From JAAYEA01 sp012689325 (GTDB lineage: Bacteria; Chloroflexota; Anaerolineae; JAAYEA01), in the NCBI GenBank assembly GCA_036841525.1, contig DAITVZ010000028.1, forward strand, positions 1 through 58,044: a stretch of DNA of 58,044 bases, read 5' to 3'. The position numbers and the translations under genes are program-made. Below the pieces are notes generated by a model. It was not told the DNA's origin. It searched no databases and was given only the letters and a program-made list of their open reading frames with translations. Shown here piece by piece: positions 37,732 to 46,085 of the stretch (the stretch's first letter is position 1; the number at the start of each line of letters is the position of its first letter).

Positions 37732-39600
37732 ATGATCAAGCGCGCCGGTCTGTGGCTGGTCCTGTTGGCCGCCCTGCTCGCCCTGTGGCCGGGCCTGGCC
37801 TGGGCGCAGGACAAGACCTACCATTGGGAGCGCATCGACGTGGACATCACGGTGCTCCCCAGCGGCCAAATCCGCGTCGCCGAGACGCACGAGTACGCCT
37901 TTACCTCCGGCTCGTTCACCTTTGCCTACCGCGAGCTGGACGCCAGCCGCACCGAGGGGATCCACGATATCCAGGTGTGGGAGGGGGAGCGCGCCTACAC
38001 GCCGGGCTACCAGCAGGACTATGCCTTTGACGTGACCACCGAGGGCGACACGGTGGGCGTCACCTGGTGGTACCCGCCCACCGCCAACCGCAACCGCACC
38101 TTTGTGCTCCAATACACCGTCCAGGGCGGGATGCGCTACTATGAGGGCGGCGACCAGCTCTTTTGGAAGGCGGTCTTTGCCGACCGCGACACGGGGGTAA
38201 ATAGCTCCGTCGTCACCGTCCACCTCCCCGCCTCCTTTGCCGCCGACCAGCTCCTGGTGGCCAGCTATGGCATCCCGGCGAGCTCGCAGATCGTGGACGG
38301 CCGCACGGTGGTCTTTGCGGCGGACTATCTCGGCCCCGGCTCCGAGCTGGAGGTCCGCGTGCAGTTCCCCCACGGCGTGATCGCCGGGCAGGCGCCCTCC
38401 TGGCAAGCCCGCGAGGACGCCCTCCGCACCTACAACGAGCGCTATCGCCCCGCGGTCAACCTCGGCCTGCTGGCGCTGAGCGTCGGGCTGGCGGTGATGG
38501 GGCTGCTGGCGGTGTTCCTGCACTGGTATCGCCACGGGCGCGATTATCCCGTGGGCGTGGTGGCCGACTATCTGGCCGAGCCGCCCTCCGACCTGGCGCC
38601 CGGGCTGGCCGGCGCGCTGGTGGACGAGCGGGCCGACATGCAGGACATCGTCGCCACCATCGTGGACCTGGCCCGCCGCAAGGTGATCAAGATGTCCCAG
38701 ACCTTCGAGAAGGGGATACTGGGCATCGGCGGGCACCACGACCACCTCTTTGAGCTGGCCAGCGCCCCCGGACGGGTGCTCCCCCACGAGGCGCTGGTGA
38801 TCAACCGCGTCTTTGGCGGCCGCCGCTCGGTGGAGCTCTCCGACCTCAAGAACAAGTTTTACAAGCACATCCCCGATATCACCAAGTCGCTCTATGCCGG
38901 GCTGGTGGCGGAGGGGTTCTTTGAGCGCAGCCCGGAGAAAACTCGCCAGCGCTACCTGCTGATCGGCATCGGCGGGATGATCGTGTTCGTCACGCTGGCG
39001 ATCATCGCGGGCGGGGGGCTGTCCACCTATGCCGAGTTTGTCTTTCTCCCCTTCCTGGCGCTGGCGGTGGTCTCCACGGCGGTGATGATCATCGGCAATT
39101 TCATGCCGCGCAAGACGGAAAAGGGCGCGCTGGAGGCGGCCAAGTGGGACGCCTTCCGCCGCTACCTCAAGGACATCGAGCGCTATACCGCCGTGCAAGA
39201 GGCGACAGAGCTCTTTGACCGCTACCTGCCCTATGCCGTGGCCTTTGGCCTGGACAAGGAGTGGATCCGCAAATTCGCCCAGGTCAGCACCCCGGCGCCG
39301 GACTGGTATATCCCCTATCGCCCCATCTATGTGAGCGGGCGGGTGGGCCGGGCCAGCGACGGGTCCGGCGACCTGGGCGGCCTGGGCGGGTCGCTGGGGA
39401 GCGGCGGGATGTCCGGCTCGCTGCAAGGGCTGAGCGACGGCATGGCCTCCTCGCTGCAAAGCATGAGCGATGGGCTGTCGTCCATGCTCAACAGCGCCGC
39501 CAGCACCTTTTCCAGCTCGCCCAGCAGCTCCTCCGGCGGGTTCAGCGGGGGCGGCGGCGGGGGCGGCGGTGGAGGCGGGGGCGGCGGAGGCGCGGGCTAG
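37732..39600 (+). CDS. DUF2207-type membrane protein with a glycine-rich tail
   Basis: 622 residues from the ATG at 37732 (ribosome site GAGGGAG). A signal peptide ending near AWAQD is followed by an extracellular beta-rich DUF2207 domain (about 30-240; WERIDVDITVLPSGQIRV is typical), a transmembrane segment near residue 245-270, a cytoplasmic domain, and two more helices around residues 415-460. The end has Ser/Gly repeats and a run of about 15 Gly. The family is common in bacteria with unknown function. Confidence 0.85.
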   Translation: MIKRAGLWLVLLAALLALWPGLAWAQDKTYHWERIDVDITVLPSGQIRVAETHEYAFTSGSFTFAYRELDASRTEGIHDIQVWEGERAYTPGYQQDYAFDVTTEGDTVGVTWWYPPTANRNRTFVLQYTVQGGMRYYEGGDQLFWKAVFADRDTGVNSSVVTVHLPASFAADQLLVASYGIPASSQIVDGRTVVFAADYLGPGSELEVRVQFPHGVIAGQAPSWQAREDALRTYNERYRPAVNLGLLALSVGLAVMGLLAVFLHWYRHGRDYPVGVVADYLAEPPSDLAPGLAGALVDERADMQDIVATIVDLARRKVIKMSQTFEKGILGIGGHHDHLFELASAPGRVLPHEALVINRVFGGRRSVELSDLKNKFYKHIPDITKSLYAGLVAEGFFERSPEKTRQRYLLIGIGGMIVFVTLAIIAGGGLSTYAEFVFLPFLALAVVSTAVMIIGNFMPRKTEKGALEAAKWDAFRRYLKDIERYTAVQEATELFDRYLPYAVAFGLDKEWIRKFAQVSTPAPDWYIPYRPIYVSGRVGRASDGSGDLGGLGGSLGSGGMSGSLQGLSDGMASSLQSMSDGLSSMLNSAASTFSSSPSSSSGGFSGGGGGGGGGGGGGGGAG

Positions 39601-39603
39601 TGC

Positions 39604-39632
39604 TTGACAGCGCGTTTCTTTCATGATAGACT
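39604..39632 (+). promoter_or_regulatory. Promoter upstream of the DUF2085 gene
   Basis: Perfect TTGACA, a 17-bp spacer and TAGACT, immediately after the DUF2207 stop. If used, transcription would start downstream of the ATG at 39623, favouring ATG 39656 as the start of the next gene for that transcript. Confidence 0.5.
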
Positions 39633-40426
39633 GGGTTCGATCGCGACGGCTCGCGATGCGCTGGACGATCTGGGTCCCGCTGGCGGTCCTGCTCCTGGCG
39701 CTCCTGCTGACGCCGCCGGGGCTGCTGGACAAGGCCCACCTGGTGGGGTACGGCGTCTGCCACCAGATCCCGGAGCGCTCCTTTCAGCCGGGAGGCGTGC
39801 CCCTGCCGCTCTGCGCGCGGTGCAGCGGCACCTTCCTCGGCGGGCTGTTGGGGCTGGCGCTGGTGGGGCTGTTGGGCCGCTGGCGCGCCGCCGTGATGCC
39901 GCCGCCGCGGGTGCTGGTGCTCCTGGTCGTCTTTGTGCTGTTCATGGGCGTGGACGGGGCCAATTCGTACATCAGCTTTTTCCCGGGGCTCCCCCACCTT
40001 TACGCGCCCAACGACGCCCTGCGGGTGATCTCGGGGGCGCTGTGCGGGCTGGCCATGGCGCTGTTGTTGCAGCCGGTGGTGGCCATGGTCGCCTGGCGCG
40101 AGCCGCAGCCACGGCAGGCCGTGCCGGACCTGCAGACGCTGGCAGGGTTCGTGGCCGCCGAGCTGGCGCTGGCCTACCTGCTGCACGCCGAGTGGGCCTG
40201 GTCGCTCTATCCGCTGGCGCTCCTCTCGGCGGCGGGGGTGCTGGCGATGCTCACCGCCATCAACACGGCGCTGGTCATCATCGTGGCCCGGCGGGAGAAC
40301 AGCGTGGCAAGCTGGCGGCAGATGTGGCCTTACGTGCTGTGGGGCGGCGCGGCCAGCGTGGCGCAACTGGCCGCCGTGGGGCTGGCGCGGACGCTTCTTT
40401 CACGCTGGTTGGGCGTGCCGATCTGA
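39623..40426 (+). CDS. DUF2085 membrane protein
   Basis: 267 residues with about six transmembrane segments. CHQIPERSF and LCARCSGTFLGG are the defining DUF2085 Cys motifs. Function is unknown. No ribosome site precedes either ATG 39623 or ATG 39656 (residue 12). The nearby promoter would favour the shorter form, while the Arg-rich segment before the first helix is acceptable in the longer one. Confidence 0.85.
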   Translation: MIDWVRSRRLAMRWTIWVPLAVLLLALLLTPPGLLDKAHLVGYGVCHQIPERSFQPGGVPLPLCARCSGTFLGGLLGLALVGLLGRWRAAVMPPPRVLVLLVVFVLFMGVDGANSYISFFPGLPHLYAPNDALRVISGALCGLAMALLLQPVVAMVAWREPQPRQAVPDLQTLAGFVAAELALAYLLHAEWAWSLYPLALLSAAGVLAMLTAINTALVIIVARRENSVASWRQMWPYVLWGGAASVAQLAAVGLARTLLSRWLGVPI

Positions 40427-40494
40427 ACCGATTTCCGGCGAATTGCGTATAGAATGTGGATTTTGGAAGGGCCATCGCCAAAAGGAGGAACACT

Positions 40495-41136
40495 GTGAAT
40501 ATCGAGCGGTCGTTCAAGTACATGTTCGAAGACGAGGATTGGCTGCAAAAGCTGCTGATCGGCGGCCTCGTCAGCATCGTGCCCATCGTGAATTTCGCCG
40601 CGATCGGCTGGGGGATCCGGGCCTTTAAGAACATCACCGAGGGCCAGGAGACGCCGCTGCCGGATTGGTCCAATTTCGGCGAGTATTTCGTCAAGGGCCT
40701 GATGACCTTTCTCGCCGCGCTGGTCTACTCGCTGCCCATCATCATCCTGAGCTGCCTGGCGGGGCTCATCGACGGGGCGGTCGCGCGCAATAGCTACGAG
40801 TCGACGGGCATTTTCAGCCTGTGCACCGGGCTGGTGAGCACGCTCTATGGCCTGGTCATCGGCGTGCTGCTGCCGGCGGGCCTGACCAAGTATGTCGTCA
40901 CCGACGAATTCGCCAGCTTTTTCCGCTTTGGCGAGATGTTCAGCTATATCAAGGACAACCTGAGCAACTATGCCATCGCCGTGATCATCTCGGCCATCGC
41001 CGGCATCCTGGCGAGCCTGGTGGGCGGCCTGGTCTGCGGCGTCGGCATCATCCTCACCGCGCCGTGGGCGACGCTGGTGACTTCGCATCTGTTTGCGCAG
41101 GTGTACAACGAGAGCAACAAGCCGGCGGTCGCCTAG
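40495..41136 (+). CDS. DUF4013-type multi-pass membrane protein
   Basis: 213 residues from a GTG at 40495 with AAGGAGG 8 nt upstream. ERSFKYMFEDEDWLQKLLIGGL at the start and LPDWSNFGEYFVKG are typical of DUF4013. About four or five transmembrane segments follow. The role is unknown. It is followed by a strong intrinsic terminator at 41211-41248. Confidence 0.82.
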   Translation: MNIERSFKYMFEDEDWLQKLLIGGLVSIVPIVNFAAIGWGIRAFKNITEGQETPLPDWSNFGEYFVKGLMTFLAALVYSLPIIILSCLAGLIDGAVARNSYESTGIFSLCTGLVSTLYGLVIGVLLPAGLTKYVVTDEFASFFRFGEMFSYIKDNLSNYAIAVIISAIAGILASLVGGLVCGVGIILTAPWATLVTSHLFAQVYNESNKPAVA

Positions 41137-41150
41137 GCGGGCGGAGGGGA

Positions 41151-41170
41151 ACGGATAAATCCGTCACGAC
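41151..41170 (+). repeat. Covarying palindrome ACGGAT-AA-ATCCGT
   Basis: A 6-bp stem with an AA loop, followed by CACGAC. A member of the small palindrome family. Confidence 0.6.
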
Positions 41171-41210
41171 CCACAAGGGCCGGTTCGGGGCTGCAATAGG
41201 GTAAACGGCA

Positions 41211-41248
41211 GTCGCCACCACAGCACTTCTGTGGTGGCGACTTTTTTT
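41211..41248 (+). terminator. Rho-independent terminator
   Basis: A perfect 13-bp stem (GTCGCCACCACAG/CTGTGGTGGCGAC) with a CACTT loop and seven T, about 75 bp after the DUF4013 stop. Confidence 0.95.
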
Positions 41249-41265
41249 GCGCGCCCGAGCCAGGA

Positions 41266-41286
41266 ACGGCTAAAGCCGTCACTACA
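41266..41286 (+). repeat. Covarying palindrome ACGGCT-AA-AGCCGT-CACTACA
   Basis: A 6-bp stem with an AA loop and the CACTACA tail. The stem differs from the copies at 41151 and 45974 but keeps perfect pairing. Confidence 0.65.
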
Positions 41287-41294
41287 TCGGAGGG

Positions 41295-41318
41295 TTAGGT
41301 AGTAGCGACTCTAGTCGC
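41295..41318 (-). repeat. Palindrome GCGACT-AG-AGTCGC containing the stop codon of the SpoIID/amidase gene
   Basis: In minus-strand orientation the stem is followed by TACTACC. The TAG stop of the large gene lies in the left half of the element (41311-41313). Confidence 0.65.
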
Positions 41319-44300
41319 TCCTCTCCTCTCCGCTCCCGCTCTGCGGCGTCAGCGCCACGTCCCAAAAGACGTAGGCGATGGTCCCTGGCGCATAGGGCGG
41401 GATGGGCGGGCGGGTGACGCTGATCTGGTAGCCCGGCTTGGTCACCACCACGTCCAGGAACTGCCCCGACTGGTTCTCCGCCGTGGCGAACTGGACCCAG
41501 TAGCGCCCCTGGGCGTCGGTGGCGGCGGATTGCGAGGGCAGCCCCGGCAGGTACACCGTCACCGAGGCGTCGGCGACGGGCGCGCGGGGCTCGCTCCCCG
41601 CCAGGTAAACCTGCCCCTCCACATAGACCCCCACAAAGGCCGTGGCGGTCGGCGTGGGCGTGGCGCGCGGCTGCAACGCCACATCCACCGTCACCGCCTG
41701 GACGCTCCCCGGCCCCCCCGCTTCCAGCGCCCGCGTGACCCAGCCGGTCATATAGTGCGGGTGCTCGGCCAGGACGCTCAATTGCGCCCCGGCGGGGTAG
41801 GGCGGCACAAAGAGGTCGATGCGGTAGGTCCCCGTGAGCGAGGTGTAGGTCTCCACCTGCTGCCCCAGCGCGGGGATGGCGGCGACGACGTGGGCGTAGG
41901 CGAGGCGCGCCGACGGCCCCGCCGCGGCGTCATACACGACGCCGCTGATGGCGATGGCCGCCTGCAAGGGCGAGGTGGGCGTCGCGGTCGCGGTCAGCGT
42001 CGGCGTTGGGGTGTCCGTGGCCGCAGGCGCAGTGGCTGTCGCCGTCGCCGAAGGCGACTCTGTCGCCGTTGACGTCAAGGTCGCCGTCGCCGTCCTGGTG
42101 ACGGCGGGGGTCTCGGTGATGGTGGGCGTGGGCGGCGCGCTATAGACATAGTCGCGCATCACCAGCGGCAGGTGGGTGCGCGGCCCGGCCCAGGTCGCCG
42201 TGGGCGTACCAGTAGCAGTAGGAGTCCCGGTGGCCGTGGGCGTGGGCGAAAGGGTGGGCGTGGCCGTCCAGGAGGCCGGGAGGGCGTAGGGCGGGCTGCT
42301 GCCCATGTTCCCCGCCCGGTCGGCGACGCGAAAGCGGATATAGTGGGCGCTGCCGACGGGGCCCTGGATCCAGACGGGGGTGGTGGCGCCCGACGCGCCG
42401 TGCACCGTGGCCGGTTTCCAGAGGTCCCAGTTCTGCCCGTCGTACGAGTGCGCGTATTGCGCCGTGGCCGGGTCCAGCCCCGCGATGGCGTCCTGGACCA
42501 GCGCCTGGCCGGGCACGCCGCTGCCCAGCCAGCTCGGCGGGGTCCAGTCCAGCGTGGTGGTGGCGGTATAGATGGGCGAGGGGTTGCCCGCCGCGTCCAG
42601 GTAGCGGACCGAGATGGCGCGCCGCCCCTCGACGGCGCTCAGGGTCAGCGCGGCGGTGCTGGCATAGGCCCGCGGCGCAGCCAAGACGTCCACCCGGTCC
42701 AGGGCGAGGTCCTGCCCGCCCAGGAACCAGGTGCGAAACTCGAGCCCATCCTCGGCGCCGGGGGCCTGGCAGGTGCTGCCCCGGCTGCTATAGACGAAAG
42801 GAAGCGCCAGGTCCACATAGCGCCCGGCCTGGGCGAAATCCCGCGCCTCCAGCGCCCGCTCGCTATGGATGCGCAGCCCTTCGTCGTCCGAGACGTCCAG
42901 CCGGGCCACGCCGATCGTGCCCGTATTGGCCGCGGTCTTGAGGCGGAAGTAGGCCCAATAGCTGGCGCCCGTGGGCAGGTCGCAGAGGTATTGGCCGTAC
43001 CAGGCGCCGGGGGCGTGGGCTCCCGCGCGGGCCAGCCAGGCCCGGCCATTGAGCGCCTGGGGATCGGCCACGGACTCGCCGGTGTTGTCCTGGTGGCGCA
43101 GCGACTCCCCTTCCCAATGCCAATCCTGGCCCAAGAGCATCCGGTCGGCGCCCTGGGCGCTGGTTTGCACGACGATCTCGCGGCTCTTGGCATAGGCGGG
43201 GAGGCTGGCCGCGCCCGTCGGCGGCGTGTTGTCCACGTTCACCATCACGGCGCTCTCGTGGCTCTTGCCGAGGGCGGTGCGCGCCACCAGCTTGAGCTCG
43301 TGCCAGCCATCGGCCAGCGCCGCCGTGTTCCACTTCCAGGCGAAGGGGTTGGCCGTCCCGACGGCCTGCTGCGCCCCGTCCACATAGAGGGCCAACTGGG
43401 TGACCGCCGGGCTGCCCTGGACGCGCACGGCGAGGACGTCCCGCGCCAAGGCGCCATGCAGCGGCTCCAGGATGCGCCCCGCCGGCGGGATGCGCCCCAT
43501 CCGCGTCAGCGCCTGCTGGCGGATCGAGGGCAACAGCGCGTAGGCGCCATCACCCGGGCAGGTGGTCCCCGTGTCCGAGGCGTCGCGGTGGCCCATGATG
43601 TTGGGCAGCGTCTGGTCGATGAAAAAGCCGCTGCCGGTGGGATGGACAAAGTGGCGGTTGCCCTTCCAGGCGATCAGCTCCACCAGCGAGGCGACGGCGG
43701 CCGAGGCGGGGCTGGCGCTCTCATAGTCGCCGAGCAGGGCGATGCCGATGCTGCCAAAGTTATAGTTCTTGGCGTGGCCGCCCACCACCCCCTCGCCGCC
43801 GGTCCGCCCCTCATAGATGTTGCCCCGGTCGTCGATGACATAGTTGTAGCCGATGTCGCCCCAGTCGTGGGTGACGGCGTGGTAATAATAGATGGCGCGC
43901 ACCACCGCCGCCGGGTCCACCCCGCCGCTGGAGGTGACGGTGTGGTGGATGATAAAGGTCTTGACCGGCCGGTATTCGGGCGCCCAGGTCATATAGGCCT
44001 CGTTGGCGCCCCACCCCGCCCGCGAGATCACCACCGGCTCGGCGGTGTCGCTCTTGGACTCGGCCAGCGCCTGGGCCCGCGCCTCCGCCGCCGTCGGCCC
44101 CTGGCTGGAATCGATATAGATCACCGTCAGCGCCGAAAGCGAGGGCTCCAGCGCGGTCGAGGAGCGGGTGAGGGTCACGCGATATTGGACGTGGCGCCCG
44201 GCGTAATAGACCAACTCGCCATAGGCGGCGCCGTCCTCCTCGCGCTCGGCGTCGGCGTCGGGCAGCGCGGTCCAGGGGGACCAAGTCGCGCCGTCGGCGC

Positions 44301-46065
44301 TGGCGCGCAGGGCGATGGCCAGCGTCGCGCCCGCGGGGAGCTCGGCGCGCCAGGTGGAGCCGAGGGCCACGAAATCCAGCGGCGCGCGCTGGGCAGGGGA
44401 GGTGTAGCTGCCAGAGAGAGCGCCGGGGGCCAGCGCCAGCGCGCCGTTGCCCAGGGGGGCCGCGGCCAGCCCGTCGTACTCGCCCTCGCCCCAATCGGCC
44501 AGGGTCGTCTGGGTCCACTTGGCGCTGAGGACCTCGCCCGGGGCGGGGGTGCGCGTGGGGGTGGGCGTCGGCGCGCCCTTGGTCGGCTCGGTCACCGCCG
44601 GGCCGTTGGAGACGCCGCCGGCGGGCCAATCCACGGCGTGGCCGTAGCCGTCGTCAAAGTGAAAGCGGTAGGTGTGGTCGCCGGGCGGCAGGGACGTGGC
44701 AAGGGCATAGACCGCGCCGCTGGCCAGATCGCCGGAGACGCGGGTCAGCGCCTGGGAGCGGCCGTCGATGACCACCACCGCCTCGACGGGCGGGTCGCCG
44801 TCGCCATCGGCATAGGTGACCTGGAAGGTAAAGGCGGTGTAGGCGTTGCCCTGGGGCGGGTCCACGCGGCCATCGCGGAGCTGCGGCAGCGCCGGCGCCG
44901 AGATGGTCACGCCGGTGTAATAGTGCTGCAAGATCTGCTGGAAGGTGCGGCCCTGCTTGGCCAGCGCCCCCGCGCCCCACTGGCACATCCCCACGCCATG
45001 GCCCGACTTCCAGGAAAAGCCGCAGGGGCAAGAGACGCCGCGGAGGTAGGGCACCGCTGCCGACCAGACGTCCTCGCTGTTGCGGGTGTGGCCGTCGCAG
45101 TGGCTATGGTAGAGCGCCTCGATGATCTGGCCGCCATAGCGCGCCACCACGCTGTGGGTCTCGGTCACGGCGCGGTCGGTGGTGTCGTAATGGGTGGCGG
45201 ACCAGGCCTGGCAGTGGGTGGTGGTGCAGATATCGGCGCCCACGTCGGCGTGCTTGTGGGTGTTGGCGGCGTAGCAGCGCGCCGCCACGGCCTGGGCCTT
45301 GAGCGCCTCCAGCGGCCAATCGGCCAGCCGCCAGCCCATCTCGACGGGGACGACGCCCTTCAGGTACTCGTCCAGCGCCATCACCACCACGCTGCCGTCG
45401 GTCATCAGCACGCGGATGGCGGCGGGGAGCTCCACGGCGGAGGAGAGGGTCGCGCCCTCGGCGGCCAGGGCGGCCATCTCGGCGGCGGAGGGCGGGGCGG
45501 GCTCGGCGGGGGGGAATTTGGCCTCCAGCGCGGCGCGTTGGGCCTCGGTGGGCGCGGCGGGGATCATGGCGAAGGCGAGCTCGCGCCACTCCCCCTCGGC
45601 CAGCGCCTGGCGGGTGTGGGTCATGCCGATATAGCCGGGGGCGCTGGCGTGGACCGCCCACGTCCCCGGGGGAAGGGCCAGGCGGAAATCGCCCGCCTCG
45701 GCGGCGGCCGCCTCGGCGGCGGCCGCTTCGGCGCTGACCAGCGCGCCGGCCACGGGCAGGCCGGTGGACAGGTCCACCACGCGCCCCTGAAAGCCGGAGG
45801 GGGCGGGTTGGGCGAGGGCGTGGCGGGAGGGCGCGAGGGCGGCGGACAGGAGCAGCGCGGCCGCGACCACGAGCAGGGCGAGACCAAGCCGGGCTCGGGC
45901 GGAGGAGGACGCGACTAGAGTCGCGACTACATGGCCGTCCGATGTAGCTGCGGCCTGAGCCGTTCCGGAAGGAGCGACTAAAGTCGCTACTACATGGCCA
46001 TCCGATGCAGCAGCGGCTTGGGCCGTTCCGGGCGCGACGAATCGCGCACTATCAGCTTTCGACAT
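41311..46065 (-). CDS. Large cell-wall protein: SpoIID/LytB domain fused to an N-acetylmuramoyl-L-alanine amidase (PGRP)
   Basis: 1584 residues from the ATG at 46065 (GGAG 7 nt upstream). Order: two 21-residue repeats (about 10-55), one hydrophobic export segment (about 58-80), a carboxypeptidase-regulatory-like domain (about 90-150), and a SpoIID/LytB domain with the key Glu in YLKGVVPVEM (about 235) and GHGVGMCQWGA (about 355). A beta domain (510-660) and a PGRP/Amidase_2 domain follow, with FIIHHTVTS, GHRDASD and TTCPGDG as zinc ligands (about 700-835). Ig-like domains, Thr-Pro linkers and a terminal regulatory-like domain end the protein. SpoIID cleaves glycan strands stripped of peptides; amidases strip them. 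It starts 20 nt after the sir2 stop. Confidence 0.85.
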   Translation of the reverse strand: MSKADSARFVAPGTAQAAAASDGHVVATLVAPSGTAQAAATSDGHVVATLVASSSARARLGLALLVVAAALLLSAALAPSRHALAQPAPSGFQGRVVDLSTGLPVAGALVSAEAAAAEAAAAEAGDFRLALPPGTWAVHASAPGYIGMTHTRQALAEGEWRELAFAMIPAAPTEAQRAALEAKFPPAEPAPPSAAEMAALAAEGATLSSAVELPAAIRVLMTDGSVVVMALDEYLKGVVPVEMGWRLADWPLEALKAQAVAARCYAANTHKHADVGADICTTTHCQAWSATHYDTTDRAVTETHSVVARYGGQIIEALYHSHCDGHTRNSEDVWSAAVPYLRGVSCPCGFSWKSGHGVGMCQWGAGALAKQGRTFQQILQHYYTGVTISAPALPQLRDGRVDPPQGNAYTAFTFQVTYADGDGDPPVEAVVVIDGRSQALTRVSGDLASGAVYALATSLPPGDHTYRFHFDDGYGHAVDWPAGGVSNGPAVTEPTKGAPTPTPTRTPAPGEVLSAKWTQTTLADWGEGEYDGLAAAPLGNGALALAPGALSGSYTSPAQRAPLDFVALGSTWRAELPAGATLAIALRASADGATWSPWTALPDADAEREEDGAAYGELVYYAGRHVQYRVTLTRSSTALEPSLSALTVIYIDSSQGPTAAEARAQALAESKSDTAEPVVISRAGWGANEAYMTWAPEYRPVKTFIIHHTVTSSGGVDPAAVVRAIYYYHAVTHDWGDIGYNYVIDDRGNIYEGRTGGEGVVGGHAKNYNFGSIGIALLGDYESASPASAAVASLVELIAWKGNRHFVHPTGSGFFIDQTLPNIMGHRDASDTGTTCPGDGAYALLPSIRQQALTRMGRIPPAGRILEPLHGALARDVLAVRVQGSPAVTQLALYVDGAQQAVGTANPFAWKWNTAALADGWHELKLVARTALGKSHESAVMVNVDNTPPTGAASLPAYAKSREIVVQTSAQGADRMLLGQDWHWEGESLRHQDNTGESVADPQALNGRAWLARAGAHAPGAWYGQYLCDLPTGASYWAYFRLKTAANTGTIGVARLDVSDDEGLRIHSERALEARDFAQAGRYVDLALPFVYSSRGSTCQAPGAEDGLEFRTWFLGGQDLALDRVDVLAAPRAYASTAALTLSAVEGRRAISVRYLDAAGNPSPIYTATTTLDWTPPSWLGSGVPGQALVQDAIAGLDPATAQYAHSYDGQNWDLWKPATVHGASGATTPVWIQGPVGSAHYIRFRVADRAGNMGSSPPYALPASWTATPTLSPTPTATGTPTATGTPTATWAGPRTHLPLVMRDYVYSAPPTPTITETPAVTRTATATLTSTATESPSATATATAPAATDTPTPTLTATATPTSPLQAAIAISGVVYDAAAGPSARLAYAHVVAAIPALGQQVETYTSLTGTYRIDLFVPPYPAGAQLSVLAEHPHYMTGWVTRALEAGGPGSVQAVTVDVALQPRATPTPTATAFVGVYVEGQVYLAGSEPRAPVADASVTVYLPGLPSQSAATDAQGRYWVQFATAENQSGQFLDVVVTKPGYQISVTRPPIPPYAPGTIAYVFWDVALTPQSGSGEERSD
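45911..46047 (+). repeat. Tandem palindrome elements inside the N-terminal coding region
   Basis: GCGACT-AG-AGTCGC-GACTACA at 45911 and GCGACT-AA-AGTCGC-TACTACA at 45974 begin two 63-bp units that match at about 53 of 61 positions. A third stem GCGCGA/TCGCGC lies at 46032-46047. The 63-bp period equals 21 codons, so the frame is kept and a 21-residue repeat is produced. Confidence 0.75.
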
Positions 46066-46085
46066 GGGTGTGCTCCGTTTCGGGG

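Noticed and set aside
42172..45918. Open frame of 1248 residues opposite the SpoIID/amidase gene
   Set aside because: It shows no domain motif, and the minus-strand gene has recognisable catalytic motifs throughout.
41311..46065. Evidence of sporulation
   Set aside because: SpoIID/LytB domains occur in many non-spore-formers, and no other spore gene is present.
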